A DNA stretch of 64,000 nt from G020353115 sp964640125. GTDB lineage: Bacteria > Bacteroidota > Bacteroidia > Bacteroidales > VadinHA17. Both the position numbers and the translations under genes were made by a program. The DNA is taken from the NCBI GenBank assembly GCA_964640125.1, contig CAZXGG010000009.1, positions 1-64,000 on the forward strand, read 5' to 3'. Positions 8,504-16,379 of the stretch are shown piece by piece. The notes beneath the pieces were generated by a model. The model had not been told where the DNA came from and searched no databases. It saw nothing but the letters and a program-made list of their open reading frames with translations. Each line of letters starts with the position of its first letter. Positions within the stretch are counted from its first letter, which is position 1.

Positions 8504-10987
8504 TCACACCTTAAACCCCACCACCAGGACATCATCGACCTGTGATTCATTCCCCATCCAGTCAACGAATGTTTTTTCAAGGATCTCTTTTTGGTGGTCA
8601 AACGGTTCCTGATGGATGGAAAAGAGCAGTTCCCTGAAGGGTTTGCTCATGAATTTCTTTTTCTCTTCTCCTCCAAATTGGTCTGCATAGCCATCCGAGT
8701 ACATGTAGAAAACCTTTTCGGTTTTCAGGTCAAATTCGTGTTTGGAAAATATTTTTCCCTGCAAATCCTCATCTTCGATACCACCGATCGGCATTTTATC
8801 TGCAAGGATGCGATGCATTTCTCCATCCTCTATATAAAGCAGGGGGTTCTTTGCCCCGGCATATTCCAGTATGTTTTTTCCCTTGTCGATCACACACAAT
8901 GCCATATCCATTCCGTCCCGGTTCTGATTTTCCTGCTGTTTCAGGGCTTTTGAAACTCCTTTATGGAGGTCAATCAGGATCTGATCTGCTGCTGTGATCT
9001 TCCGGGCATCCACAATTTCATTCAACAGGTCATGGCCCATCATGCTGACAAATCCTCCGGGGACTCCATGGCCGGTACAATCAACGGCAGCAATGACGAT
9101 TTTTCCATTGACTTCATTAAACCAGTAAAAGTCTCCGCTGACGATATCCCGTGGCCGGTAAAAAATAAACAGGTTTGGAATTGCATTTTTTATCACCTCC
9201 ATGCGTGGCAACATCGCATCCTGTATTCCTTTTGCATAATTGATGCTGTCGGTGATGTGTTTATTTTTGATCTCGATCTCAACTTTTTGTTCCTCGATCT
9301 GGTTTTTCTGCTCTTCCAGGAGAATATTTTTCTGGTTCAGCAGTTCATTGGCTTTTTTCTTTGTCCGGTATCTGCTATAAAAAACCACCACCAGGATAAG
9401 GACAAGCCCTGAGATGACGATAAATGAGTTTTTCTGATTTCGGCTCTTGATGAGGTTAAGTGTTTGTATTTCGTTCTCTTTCCGGAGCAAGGCATTTTCC
9501 TGTTCTTTTTTCTCCGTGTCGTACATGGTTTGCCACTGGGTAATTGCCTTCTGGTTCTCTTCCGTAAACACACTGTCCCTGTAAAAGGCTGATATCTTAA
9601 AGGATTCCAGGGCATTCCTGTAATCTCCCCTGGCAGCATAAAATTCCGACAATATCCGGTAAACGATTCGAAGCAGATCCTTGTCGTTTATCTCCTTTGC
9701 CATGTCGAGGCTTTGATTCAGGCAATTCAGTGCTTCAGTATAGTGCCCGTACTTCTGGTGAACGAATCCAATCGTTTTCATGGTATTTGCAATCCCCATT
9801 GTATCCCCGATCTCCTGTTTCAACTCCAGTGCCTGCATATAATATTCAATTGCCCCCTGGTAATCATTCAGCCCTTTGTCATAGATATCCCCGATTTTTT
9901 TCATGGCGGAACTGATTCCCTGAAGATTGTTGAGTGACTGTTCAATGTTCAGGGCTGCCTGGTAAAACCCGATGGCATCGGGATAATTTTCGGTAACTTC
10001 ATGAATATAACCGATCTCGAGGTAACAGAACGCGACTCCTTCCTGGTCCTGGAGCCGGGTATAATTCCCCAGTGATAAACCGAAGTAATCTTTTGCCATG
10101 TCGTAGTTGTGCATCGCTTTATAGACCGTTCCGATGTTGAACTGGGCCTGTGCAGTCCCGCGCAGATCAGCAATCTCCTCATATATTCTCAGGGCTTCCA
10201 GGTAGTTTTCCTGAGCTCCCCCGTAATCTGATTTCCGTTCAAAAATATTGCCAAGGGCATTGTAAGCTTTTGCGGTACCCTGCTTATCATTCACCTCTTC
10301 GGAAAGTTGGAGTGATTGTTTAAAATTTTCCTCAGCTCTCGCATAATCTCCCCTGTTGCTATAGATTTCTCCAATATTCAAAAGGGCATTGGCGATCCCT
10401 TCCTTGTTGTTGATCTCTTCATTCAACTGTAAGGACCGGTTGAAGTGATCCAGGGCTTCTGAGGATTTCCCCATATCGCTTAATACAACCCCTATGATAT
10501 TTAACGACGAGGCAATATTCTCCTTATCCCCCGACAGGCTGTCAATTTCAAATGATTGCCTGAAATAACCCAGTGCTCGTTCAAAATCATTCTGACTGCG
10601 GTAGATAATTCCGATGTTATACAAACAGGCTGAAATCCCTTCCTGGTAGTCAATCTCCCTTGCCAGGTCCAACCCTTCCTGATAGAATTCAAGCGCTTGC
10701 TGATCATCATACAGGTTTGACCAGGCTGATCCCTTCTCCTTAAGAGCCAGTACTTCCGACTGAGGATCATCCAGTTTCCTGGAAAGGGTTATAATTTGAT
10801 CCGCATATTCGATATTTTGCTCATTATCATAAGGGTGGTTCTTAATCCATTCATACAGGATATCGATCTTCTCCTTATCGGGAACCACCTTCAGGGTATC
10901 TTCCAATGATCTTTCCTGTCCCGTGGATGGAGAGATAAAAGCCAGATGAATAGCTACAACCAGAAAGTATAAAAGAAATCGCTTCAT
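8504..10987 (-). CDS. TPR sensor with membrane anchor and SpoIIE-type PP2C phosphatase
   Basis: The 827-residue protein begins with a signal peptide (MKRFLLYFLVVAIHLAF). About ten tetratricopeptide repeats of the NIGIIYRSQNDFERALGYF type follow (60-470), then one membrane helix (516-538), a charged coiled coil (545-585) and a C-terminal SpoIIE/PPM phosphatase domain. Catalytic-type motifs are SGDFYWF, AAVDCTGHGVPGG and YSDGYADQFGG. The TPR part is thus predicted in the periplasm and the Ser/Thr phosphatase in the cytosol, a common Bacteroidota signalling layout. It is transcribed divergently from the CHASE2-CHAT operon, with 161 bp between the starts, and may share its regulation. Its partner protein is not identifiable; SiaC-like proteins (one is at 25932) are typical targets of such phosphatases in other bacteria. 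Confidence 0.9.
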   Translation of the reverse strand: MKRFLLYFLVVAIHLAFISPSTGQERSLEDTLKVVPDKEKIDILYEWIKNHPYDNEQNIEYADQIITLSRKLDDPQSEVLALKEKGSAWSNLYDDQQALEFYQEGLDLAREIDYQEGISACLYNIGIIYRSQNDFERALGYFRQSFEIDSLSGDKENIASSLNIIGVVLSDMGKSSEALDHFNRSLQLNEEINNKEGIANALLNIGEIYSNRGDYARAEENFKQSLQLSEEVNDKQGTAKAYNALGNIFERKSDYGGAQENYLEALRIYEEIADLRGTAQAQFNIGTVYKAMHNYDMAKDYFGLSLGNYTRLQDQEGVAFCYLEIGYIHEVTENYPDAIGFYQAALNIEQSLNNLQGISSAMKKIGDIYDKGLNDYQGAIEYYMQALELKQEIGDTMGIANTMKTIGFVHQKYGHYTEALNCLNQSLDMAKEINDKDLLRIVYRILSEFYAARGDYRNALESFKISAFYRDSVFTEENQKAITQWQTMYDTEKKEQENALLRKENEIQTLNLIKSRNQKNSFIVISGLVLILVVVFYSRYRTKKKANELLNQKNILLEEQKNQIEEQKVEIEIKNKHITDSINYAKGIQDAMLPRMEVIKNAIPNLFIFYRPRDIVSGDFYWFNEVNGKIVIAAVDCTGHGVPGGFVSMMGHDLLNEIVDARKITAADQILIDLHKGVSKALKQQENQNRDGMDMALCVIDKGKNILEYAGAKNPLLYIEDGEMHRILADKMPIGGIEDEDLQGKIFSKHEFDLKTEKVFYMYSDGYADQFGGEEKKKFMSKPFRELLFSIHQEPFDHQKEILEKTFVDWMGNESQVDDVLVVGFKV

Positions 10988-11014
10988 TCGTTACCGTTAC
11001 CGGGTATATACGAT

Positions 11015-11022
11015 CAAAAATA
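11015..11022 (-). promoter_or_regulatory. Possible -7 element for the TPR phosphatase gene
   Basis: On the minus strand this reads TATTTTTG, matching TAnnTTTG, about 28 nt upstream of the ATG. No clear -33 TTTG at the standard distance was found. Confidence 0.3.
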
Positions 11023-11148
11023 GTAAACAAATCCCAATTATGTTTAAAAAAGTGCCCATTCGTTACAAATCACAATAAATAAAATTGTACATTAGATTTC
11101 AAACAGGAGAGTAGCAAAATCACATAACACGCGGTATTTCACCCATCT

Positions 11149-12342
11149 ATGGTAAATTTTCAACTCATCCTTCGGAGTATATTTCGGACAATCCCACTGA
11201 GGTTTATTGGTGAGGTGCTCCTTTTGGGATTAATCATCCTGTTTGTGGAATTTCGTATCACTGAGAAAAAAACCATCGACTGGCGGCAAATATACAGTGA
11301 CCATAAGCGGGAAAAGACGATCGACCCGGACATTGTAATCGTTAAAATTGACGATTATGCCTTCCGCTCCATTGCGGGCGGAGAAGTAAGCCGTGAATAT
11401 ATAGCCACGCTGGTGAATGAAATAAAAAGCTATTCACCCAGGGTGATCGGTCTGGATTTTCTGTTCACGGCACACTTTAGCGATAAGTATGACCAGATAC
11501 TATATGAAGTGAAGAAAATTGATCCGGAATATGCAGATCCTGACCAGAAGCTGATGCAGGCAATCCAGTCAGAGATACCGGTTGTACTGGGCGCAAATCT
11601 CATCCTGAATGATAAAGAGAAAGTGCGTCTGATCCAACCCATTGACTCGTTTTTACAGGAGAATGTTACTGTCGGGGTTACCAAAGTCAACCTGGATAAG
11701 GACGATGTTTGCAGGGAAGTATACCTGTATAAAAAGATAGCCGGCTCAGATGTACCTGCCTTCTCCACCCGGATCTGCCAGTCAGCAGGATCAGATATTG
11801 CAGTGGAATATGACCCGGAGGTGATTCGTTACTTCACGCCATCCAAAACCTTTGCATCTTTCTCAAGCAAGGATATCCTGGATGGAAAGTTTCGTCAGGT
11901 TTCCGAAAACTGGTTCAGGGACAAGATCATCCTGGTGGGAGTTACCTATTCCGGCAGTAACGATTTTTTCAAAACACCATTGACCGGAATACTCAGAAAC
12001 CAGGAGGAGCTGCCGGGTATCTTTATTCATGCGATGGTCATTAAGAATATTTTAAATCAGCAGTTTATCCCCGATCAAAAAAGGTTTTATAACCTCATTG
12101 CTTTGTTCCTGACCATCATTATCCTGATAGAGGGAATAATCCTGAACAGGAAAACCATACCAACGCTTGCTTTTATGCTGACGGGGATACTTCATATTCT
12201 GCTCTGTTTCCGGTTGTTCCTGAATAATGGGATGAATATACCTTTCCTGGTCCCCTTACTGATAATAGCCATCGGGTTGCTATGCCTGTTTTTCATCAGC
12301 AGGATCAGGAATGACTATACAAATGAACAAATAACATCATAA
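11149..12342 (+). CDS. CHASE2 domain membrane sensor without output domain
   Basis: This 397-residue protein has one N-terminal membrane helix (about 15-35). An extracytoplasmic CHASE2 domain (about 40-305) follows, with VIVKIDDYAFRSIAGG, VIGLDFLFT, DKIILVGVTYSGSNDFFKTPL and PGIFIHAMVIKNIL. Three closely spaced helices (about 308-388) end the protein. CHASE2 is an extracellular sensory domain usually fused to a cyclase, kinase or phosphodiesterase. Here the protein stops about ten residues after the last helix, so no output domain exists and the signal must pass to a partner. It is the first gene of a six-gene operon, 20 nt before the FecR-like gene. As I recall, CHASE2 is also found fused to CHAT in cyanobacteria, which supports a link with the last gene. 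Family call secure, ligand unknown. Confidence 0.9.
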   Translation: MVNFQLILRSIFRTIPLRFIGEVLLLGLIILFVEFRITEKKTIDWRQIYSDHKREKTIDPDIVIVKIDDYAFRSIAGGEVSREYIATLVNEIKSYSPRVIGLDFLFTAHFSDKYDQILYEVKKIDPEYADPDQKLMQAIQSEIPVVLGANLILNDKEKVRLIQPIDSFLQENVTVGVTKVNLDKDDVCREVYLYKKIAGSDVPAFSTRICQSAGSDIAVEYDPEVIRYFTPSKTFASFSSKDILDGKFRQVSENWFRDKIILVGVTYSGSNDFFKTPLTGILRNQEELPGIFIHAMVIKNILNQQFIPDQKRFYNLIALFLTIIILIEGIILNRKTIPTLAFMLTGILHILLCFRLFLNNGMNIPFLVPLLIIAIGLLCLFFISRIRNDYTNEQITS

Positions 12343-12362
12343 ATAACTTAAAACAAAACGAC

Positions 12363-13202
12363 ATGAGAAGAATTGGATTGTATTGTATGCTTTTACTGGT
12401 TTCTTTGGCCAGTATGGGACAGGGCAGCAAGGATTATGTAGCCATGCTGTTTTCATTGGATGGTGAAGGAGTGTACACCCGGGACGGGAAATCGGAGAAC
12501 CTGATGGTTCCACAGAACTTCCTGAAAGGAGATAAGATCCTGCTTTCATCAGGAACAGCCACCCTGATGCTGTTTTCAGGGGATGAGGTGAACCTGAAAG
12601 CAAACGAAGAATATACCGTTTCCGGTTCAACAGGCACAGGCGCAGAATCGGAAAAAAATTCAACCTTTCAATCGGTCTCCGAATTGATTGATGAGGATCA
12701 CGAGCGGATATCCCAGCGGAATGCTGCCTATAAGGTCAGGGGTGCTTTCTCTGCAGTCAAAGCGTTTCCTTCACTCTCCGGTTTGATTGACGGCAGCTAT
12801 GCCGAAGTTGTTCTGAATGTTGATGTGAATGCCGGCTTCCAGCTTTCCCTGGAAGTGTATGACCAGGCAACCGATGAAGTGGTCTGGAAATTGGATCGGA
12901 TCACGGCCAAGGAAGTGTCTCTGAAGGATGTGGATTTTGTGCCCGGTGAAAGCTACTACTGGAGCCTGAGAGCAAGAGATGTTCTTGATATCGGGATCAT
13001 TAATGTATGGAATGATGAAAAGAAATCTGAACTAAAAAAGTTCGCATACAACGAAAAGATCGATTACCTGACCGCCTATAATTACTATAAGGAACAGGAA
13101 CTGATGTATGATGCCCGGCATGTATTGAAACTGGCGATCCGGAAATATCCTGAAAGCGACCTGTTTGAATACCTGCTGGAAAACCTGGAGATACCCGATT
13201 AA
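12363..13202 (+). CDS. Secreted FecR-like protein
   Basis: The 279-residue protein has a signal peptide (first ~20 residues, LLLVSLASMGQG). It is followed by a FecR-like beta region (about 25-90: LFSLDGEGVYTRDG, LLSSGTATLMLFSGDEVNL), a second beta domain (about 145-215) with a YYWSLRARD motif, and a short helical end (about 225-279) that resembles one TPR-like hairpin pair. FecR domains normally sit in the periplasm and relay signals. Here there is no membrane segment apart from the signal peptide and no sigma factor gene beside it. The motif around GESYYWSLRARD recalls the DUF928 proteins that accompany CHAT genes in cyanobacteria, but this is a weak impression. Second gene of the operon, 43 nt before the propeller gene. 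Confidence 0.6.
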   Translation: MRRIGLYCMLLLVSLASMGQGSKDYVAMLFSLDGEGVYTRDGKSENLMVPQNFLKGDKILLSSGTATLMLFSGDEVNLKANEEYTVSGSTGTGAESEKNSTFQSVSELIDEDHERISQRNAAYKVRGAFSAVKAFPSLSGLIDGSYAEVVLNVDVNAGFQLSLEVYDQATDEVVWKLDRITAKEVSLKDVDFVPGESYYWSLRARDVLDIGIINVWNDEKKSELKKFAYNEKIDYLTAYNYYKEQELMYDARHVLKLAIRKYPESDLFEYLLENLEIPD

Positions 13203-13245
13203 AACCCGGCCGGGAACTGAAAGTGAACCATTCAACAGACAAAAC

Positions 13246-14232
13246 ATGAAATGGAGATTCATTTTTATTCCAGCTCTGATACTGGTTTGTATCCTGTTAC
13301 CCATGTGTGAGGAGGGGGATGTTATCGATCCGGAAAAGGTGGATGTATGGACCAACTATACACCCCAGAATGGCATGATTGACAATGAGATCTGGTCGAT
13401 TACCGAGGATCTGTATGGAAACATCTGGGTAGGGACCGGTACCGGACTTTATCGGTTTGATGGCAATAAATGGGATCAGGTCGGTCAGGAAGCCTATGTA
13501 GAGGGATATCCGATATATGCTGTTGCAATGGATGGAGACGGGATCCTGTGGGTTGGATCGTACTATGGACTGGACGTCCTGGTCCAGGGTAACTGGCTCT
13601 GGATCGACAGCCTGTTCGGATACCCGTTTACTGCACGAAGCCTTTACAGGGATAAATTCGGGGATATGTGGATCGGTACTTATGGGAGTGAATTTACTCC
13701 CGGTGGATTGTTCGCGTTCGATGGACAATATTTCTACAAGTACACGGATCCGTTTGAACAGCCCGGATTTAACAACATCTATTGCATTACCGGTGACCAG
13801 GGGAGTAATATCTGGGTAGGTACCGATGCCGGCGCTGTAAAGATGACACAATCCGGTTATGAAGTACTCGATTCCACCAACGACCTCGTATTCGATGATG
13901 TAACCGCCATTCTCCTGGATGGCTGGCAGGATACCTGGTTCGGCACATTCAGCGGAAACCAGGTTGGAAGGTTGCACGGCAACCAGATGGAATTTCTGAG
14001 CCTCTTTCACAATTATTCTATTTCCGGCGTGATAACCATGACGGAAGATCATGACCACAACATCTGGTTCGGAACCGGTGCAGGGTTAGTTAAATACAAC
14101 GGGACCACTATGGATGCCAATGTAAAAGCCGAACTGAGTAACGGACTGATCTCCTGCTCCCTTACCGACCAGAAAGGGAAAGTATGGTTCGGGACATTGG
14201 AAAAGGGATTGTTTGTCTATACACCGAAATGA
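13246..14232 (+). CDS. Seven-bladed propeller lipoprotein (two-component regulator propeller repeats)
   Basis: I chose the ATG at 13246, which gives a 328-residue lipoprotein with a clear signal and lipobox (ILLPMC, Cys near residue 22). A longer frame starts inside the preceding gene but has no signal sequence. The mature part is made of seven Reg_prop blades, each with a W(V/I/F)GT/S core: WVGTGTG, WVGSYYG, WIGTYGS, WVGTDAG, WFGTFSG, WFGTGAG and WFGTLEK. Such propellers are the sensor part of Bacteroidota hybrid two-component systems, but here no kinase is attached. It is probably anchored in the outer or inner membrane facing the periplasm, as a binding or scaffold module. Third gene of the operon. 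Confidence 0.85.
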   Translation: MKWRFIFIPALILVCILLPMCEEGDVIDPEKVDVWTNYTPQNGMIDNEIWSITEDLYGNIWVGTGTGLYRFDGNKWDQVGQEAYVEGYPIYAVAMDGDGILWVGSYYGLDVLVQGNWLWIDSLFGYPFTARSLYRDKFGDMWIGTYGSEFTPGGLFAFDGQYFYKYTDPFEQPGFNNIYCITGDQGSNIWVGTDAGAVKMTQSGYEVLDSTNDLVFDDVTAILLDGWQDTWFGTFSGNQVGRLHGNQMEFLSLFHNYSISGVITMTEDHDHNIWFGTGAGLVKYNGTTMDANVKAELSNGLISCSLTDQKGKVWFGTLEKGLFVYTPK

Positions 14233-14248
14233 CAATAACCCTGTGAAA

Positions 14249-15313
14249 ATGATTATAGCTCTTGCGATGAGAAGAAATATCCTTTTATTTATAATTGCCG
14301 GTTTAACTGCCCATTGCTGGAGTCAAACCGGTGGGAATACCGATATACTGACCGAACGGGTCGTAGATCGTCCGTTAACCCTTCACGCCGGGCAGCTGCA
14401 GATCAATCCCGGGTACCAGCTGTCCATCGGTAGCAGGAAATTCGATGCCGATGGAGATAAAATCAACCTGGCTAAGGAGGGGACTGCCATGGTTCAGCAC
14501 CTCTATAATCTTGAAATCAAGTACGGTATCCTCGAATTTCTTGAGGTATCTGCTGCCCTGAACTACAGTAGCCTGGGAGTAAGGGAGAAACAGGTCTGGT
14601 ATTTTCATGGGGCGGAAACCATGTATACTACGCAACTTACTGAATGTAAGGGATTATCCGATCTGTTCGTTGGACTGGCTCTGCGGCTGCCTTTTGATAT
14701 TGATCACTTCGGCTGGAGAGTCTCTGCCGGAGCTTCTCTCCCTGTCGCAAACTATAAACCGGAAAAACCAACACACTCATCCACAACGGTTGTGGATTCG
14801 TTAGGTGTTTTCCAGCAGGTCCGGTTCCATTACAACGATAAAGCCGGTAACGGAACCATGATCTACCATTTTGGCACCGCTGCACAGTTTTTTACAGACA
14901 ATATGGCCATTACGGGATGGGCTGATTATTCCCTCTGCTTTAGTGAAGCTGAAACCCACTACTGGGAGAGCCGGTTGTATGAAGATGAATTTTCCTACCA
15001 ATCAGTTCCCTACAAGACAAAACCCGGCAATACCCTTTCCTATGTCCTTACCTTTGACTATCAGGCAATTGACTGGTTTGATGTTTTTGGCAGATTCAGC
15101 GGGATGATGTACCACGGTGGCTGGGATGAGGAAGAGGGAGTACGGATCGGGCATCCAGAAAAAAACATAATGGCTGTTGGATTCGGTTATGAAATACAGG
15201 TTGCAAGGCACCTGCGCCTGTTTCAATCCATGGATATACCCATTTTAGGTAAGAACGAGCTGGCTCCGCTGGTAATCTATACGGGAGCAAGCTTTAACTT
15301 CCTTACACGATAA
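14249..15313 (+). CDS. Outer-membrane beta-barrel protein (MetA/phenol-pathway transporter-like)
   Basis: With ATG 14249 (an ATG at 14267 is also possible), the protein has a signal peptide ending near HCWSQ. An all-beta sequence of alternating aromatic and polar residues follows, ending in GASFNFLTR. The motifs LQINPGYQLSIG, NLEIKYGILEFLEVSAALNYSSLG and ARHLRLFQSMDIPILGKNEL are typical of barrel proteins annotated as 'MetA-pathway of phenol degradation' transporters. The next gene is a paralogue sharing the layout and the VPVLGKN/IPILGKN motif near the end. It is probably an outer-membrane porin or a structural barrel; no substrate can be inferred. Fourth gene of the CHASE2-CHAT operon. Confidence 0.7.
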   Translation: MIIALAMRRNILLFIIAGLTAHCWSQTGGNTDILTERVVDRPLTLHAGQLQINPGYQLSIGSRKFDADGDKINLAKEGTAMVQHLYNLEIKYGILEFLEVSAALNYSSLGVREKQVWYFHGAETMYTTQLTECKGLSDLFVGLALRLPFDIDHFGWRVSAGASLPVANYKPEKPTHSSTTVVDSLGVFQQVRFHYNDKAGNGTMIYHFGTAAQFFTDNMAITGWADYSLCFSEAETHYWESRLYEDEFSYQSVPYKTKPGNTLSYVLTFDYQAIDWFDVFGRFSGMMYHGGWDEEEGVRIGHPEKNIMAVGFGYEIQVARHLRLFQSMDIPILGKNELAPLVIYTGASFNFLTR

Positions 15314-15330
15314 AACTCAGAGCCCTGGTT

Positions 15331-16356
15331 ATGGAAACAATCAATAAATACAATATATCGGGCACGATTAAAAACATTTCTGGTTCACTGGCATTGCTTC
15401 TTCTACCCTCCCTGGCAAGCGGACAGACCGAGCAACAGGTGCTGCCGTCTGAGCTGAAAGAACAGACGGTCATTACCGAACCGGCAACCCTGAGGAAAGG
15501 TTTTTTTCGCGCTTCTTTTTTCGGATCGTATACATTAATTGATCAAGCATTCGATGAAAATGGGGAGAAAGGATATATTTTAAACACCAACGTTTGGACA
15601 CGAAGCTGGTTGTATCAACTGGAACTGGGTTACGGTATTTCAGACCGTCTGCAGGTTGTGTTGCGGCCGGTATTTGTCAATAAACAGGTTTTCGCTACCA
15701 CTGAAAACCGGTTCGGATCTGAGATAGAAACATGGTCTGCAAAACAGAGTGCTGTTGGTTTTGGCGATCTGGCTGTTGGCATTGATTACCAGATCCTTAC
15801 GGAAACCGAAATCCGCCCCTCCCTGGTGGCAAAAACAACATTTACCCTGCCAACCGGACAAAAAAATCCAACCGAGATTAAAAGCTGGACAGACTATAAG
15901 CTTCCAACAGGAGCCGGCCAATTTGTCATTGCACTTGACCTGAAACTTAGAAAGATCATCTATCCCTATTCATTCACCCTCTATGCAGGGTATGCTTACT
16001 TTTTTGAAGGAGAGAAAATATTTCCATACTATTTCGAACCGGGTGACGAAGATTCTTTTAAGCAAACGTTTCGATTTAAAAGCGGTAACCGCGTTAATGT
16101 TAGTGGCAGTTTTAATGTTCACCTGAACGACTGGATTGCACTTGAGAACCAGGTGTCCTTCTTTCATTGGATGGGTAATAAGATCTATGCAGAACCTGTC
16201 TATGAAGGAAACAAAGCCTGGTTCCTCATCTACATGCCTGTCCTTAATTTCCAGATCAGAAGGTTCAGGCTCTTTGAAAAAGTTTCCGTACCCGTTCTGG
16301 GTAAAAATATTGGTGCAGATCCGGATTATATCCTGGGTTTGTTGTATACATTCTAA
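15331..16356 (+). CDS. Outer-membrane beta-barrel protein, paralogue of the preceding gene
   Basis: This 341-residue protein has a signal peptide (SLALLLLPSLASGQ, ends near residue 32) and a barrel-like beta sequence. It shares signature positions with its upstream neighbour: LRKGFFRASFFGSY, LELGYGISDRLQVVLRPVF and, near the end, FEKVSVPVLGKNIG. The C-terminus ends in an aromatic (LLYTF), as is usual for outer-membrane barrels recognised by BamA. It begins 17 nt after the preceding stop. Tandem duplication followed by divergence is likely, and the pair may form a hetero-oligomer. Fifth gene of the operon; function otherwise unknown. Confidence 0.7.
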   Translation: METINKYNISGTIKNISGSLALLLLPSLASGQTEQQVLPSELKEQTVITEPATLRKGFFRASFFGSYTLIDQAFDENGEKGYILNTNVWTRSWLYQLELGYGISDRLQVVLRPVFVNKQVFATTENRFGSEIETWSAKQSAVGFGDLAVGIDYQILTETEIRPSLVAKTTFTLPTGQKNPTEIKSWTDYKLPTGAGQFVIALDLKLRKIIYPYSFTLYAGYAYFFEGEKIFPYYFEPGDEDSFKQTFRFKSGNRVNVSGSFNVHLNDWIALENQVSFFHWMGNKIYAEPVYEGNKAWFLIYMPVLNFQIRRFRLFEKVSVPVLGKNIGADPDYILGLLYTF

Positions 16357-16379
16357 TTCATTTTTGCAAGATCCGGAAC

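Noticed and set aside
13297..14058. 253-codon minus-strand open frame
   Set aside because: It is antisense to the propeller lipoprotein, whose repeated WxGT motifs clearly mark the coding strand.
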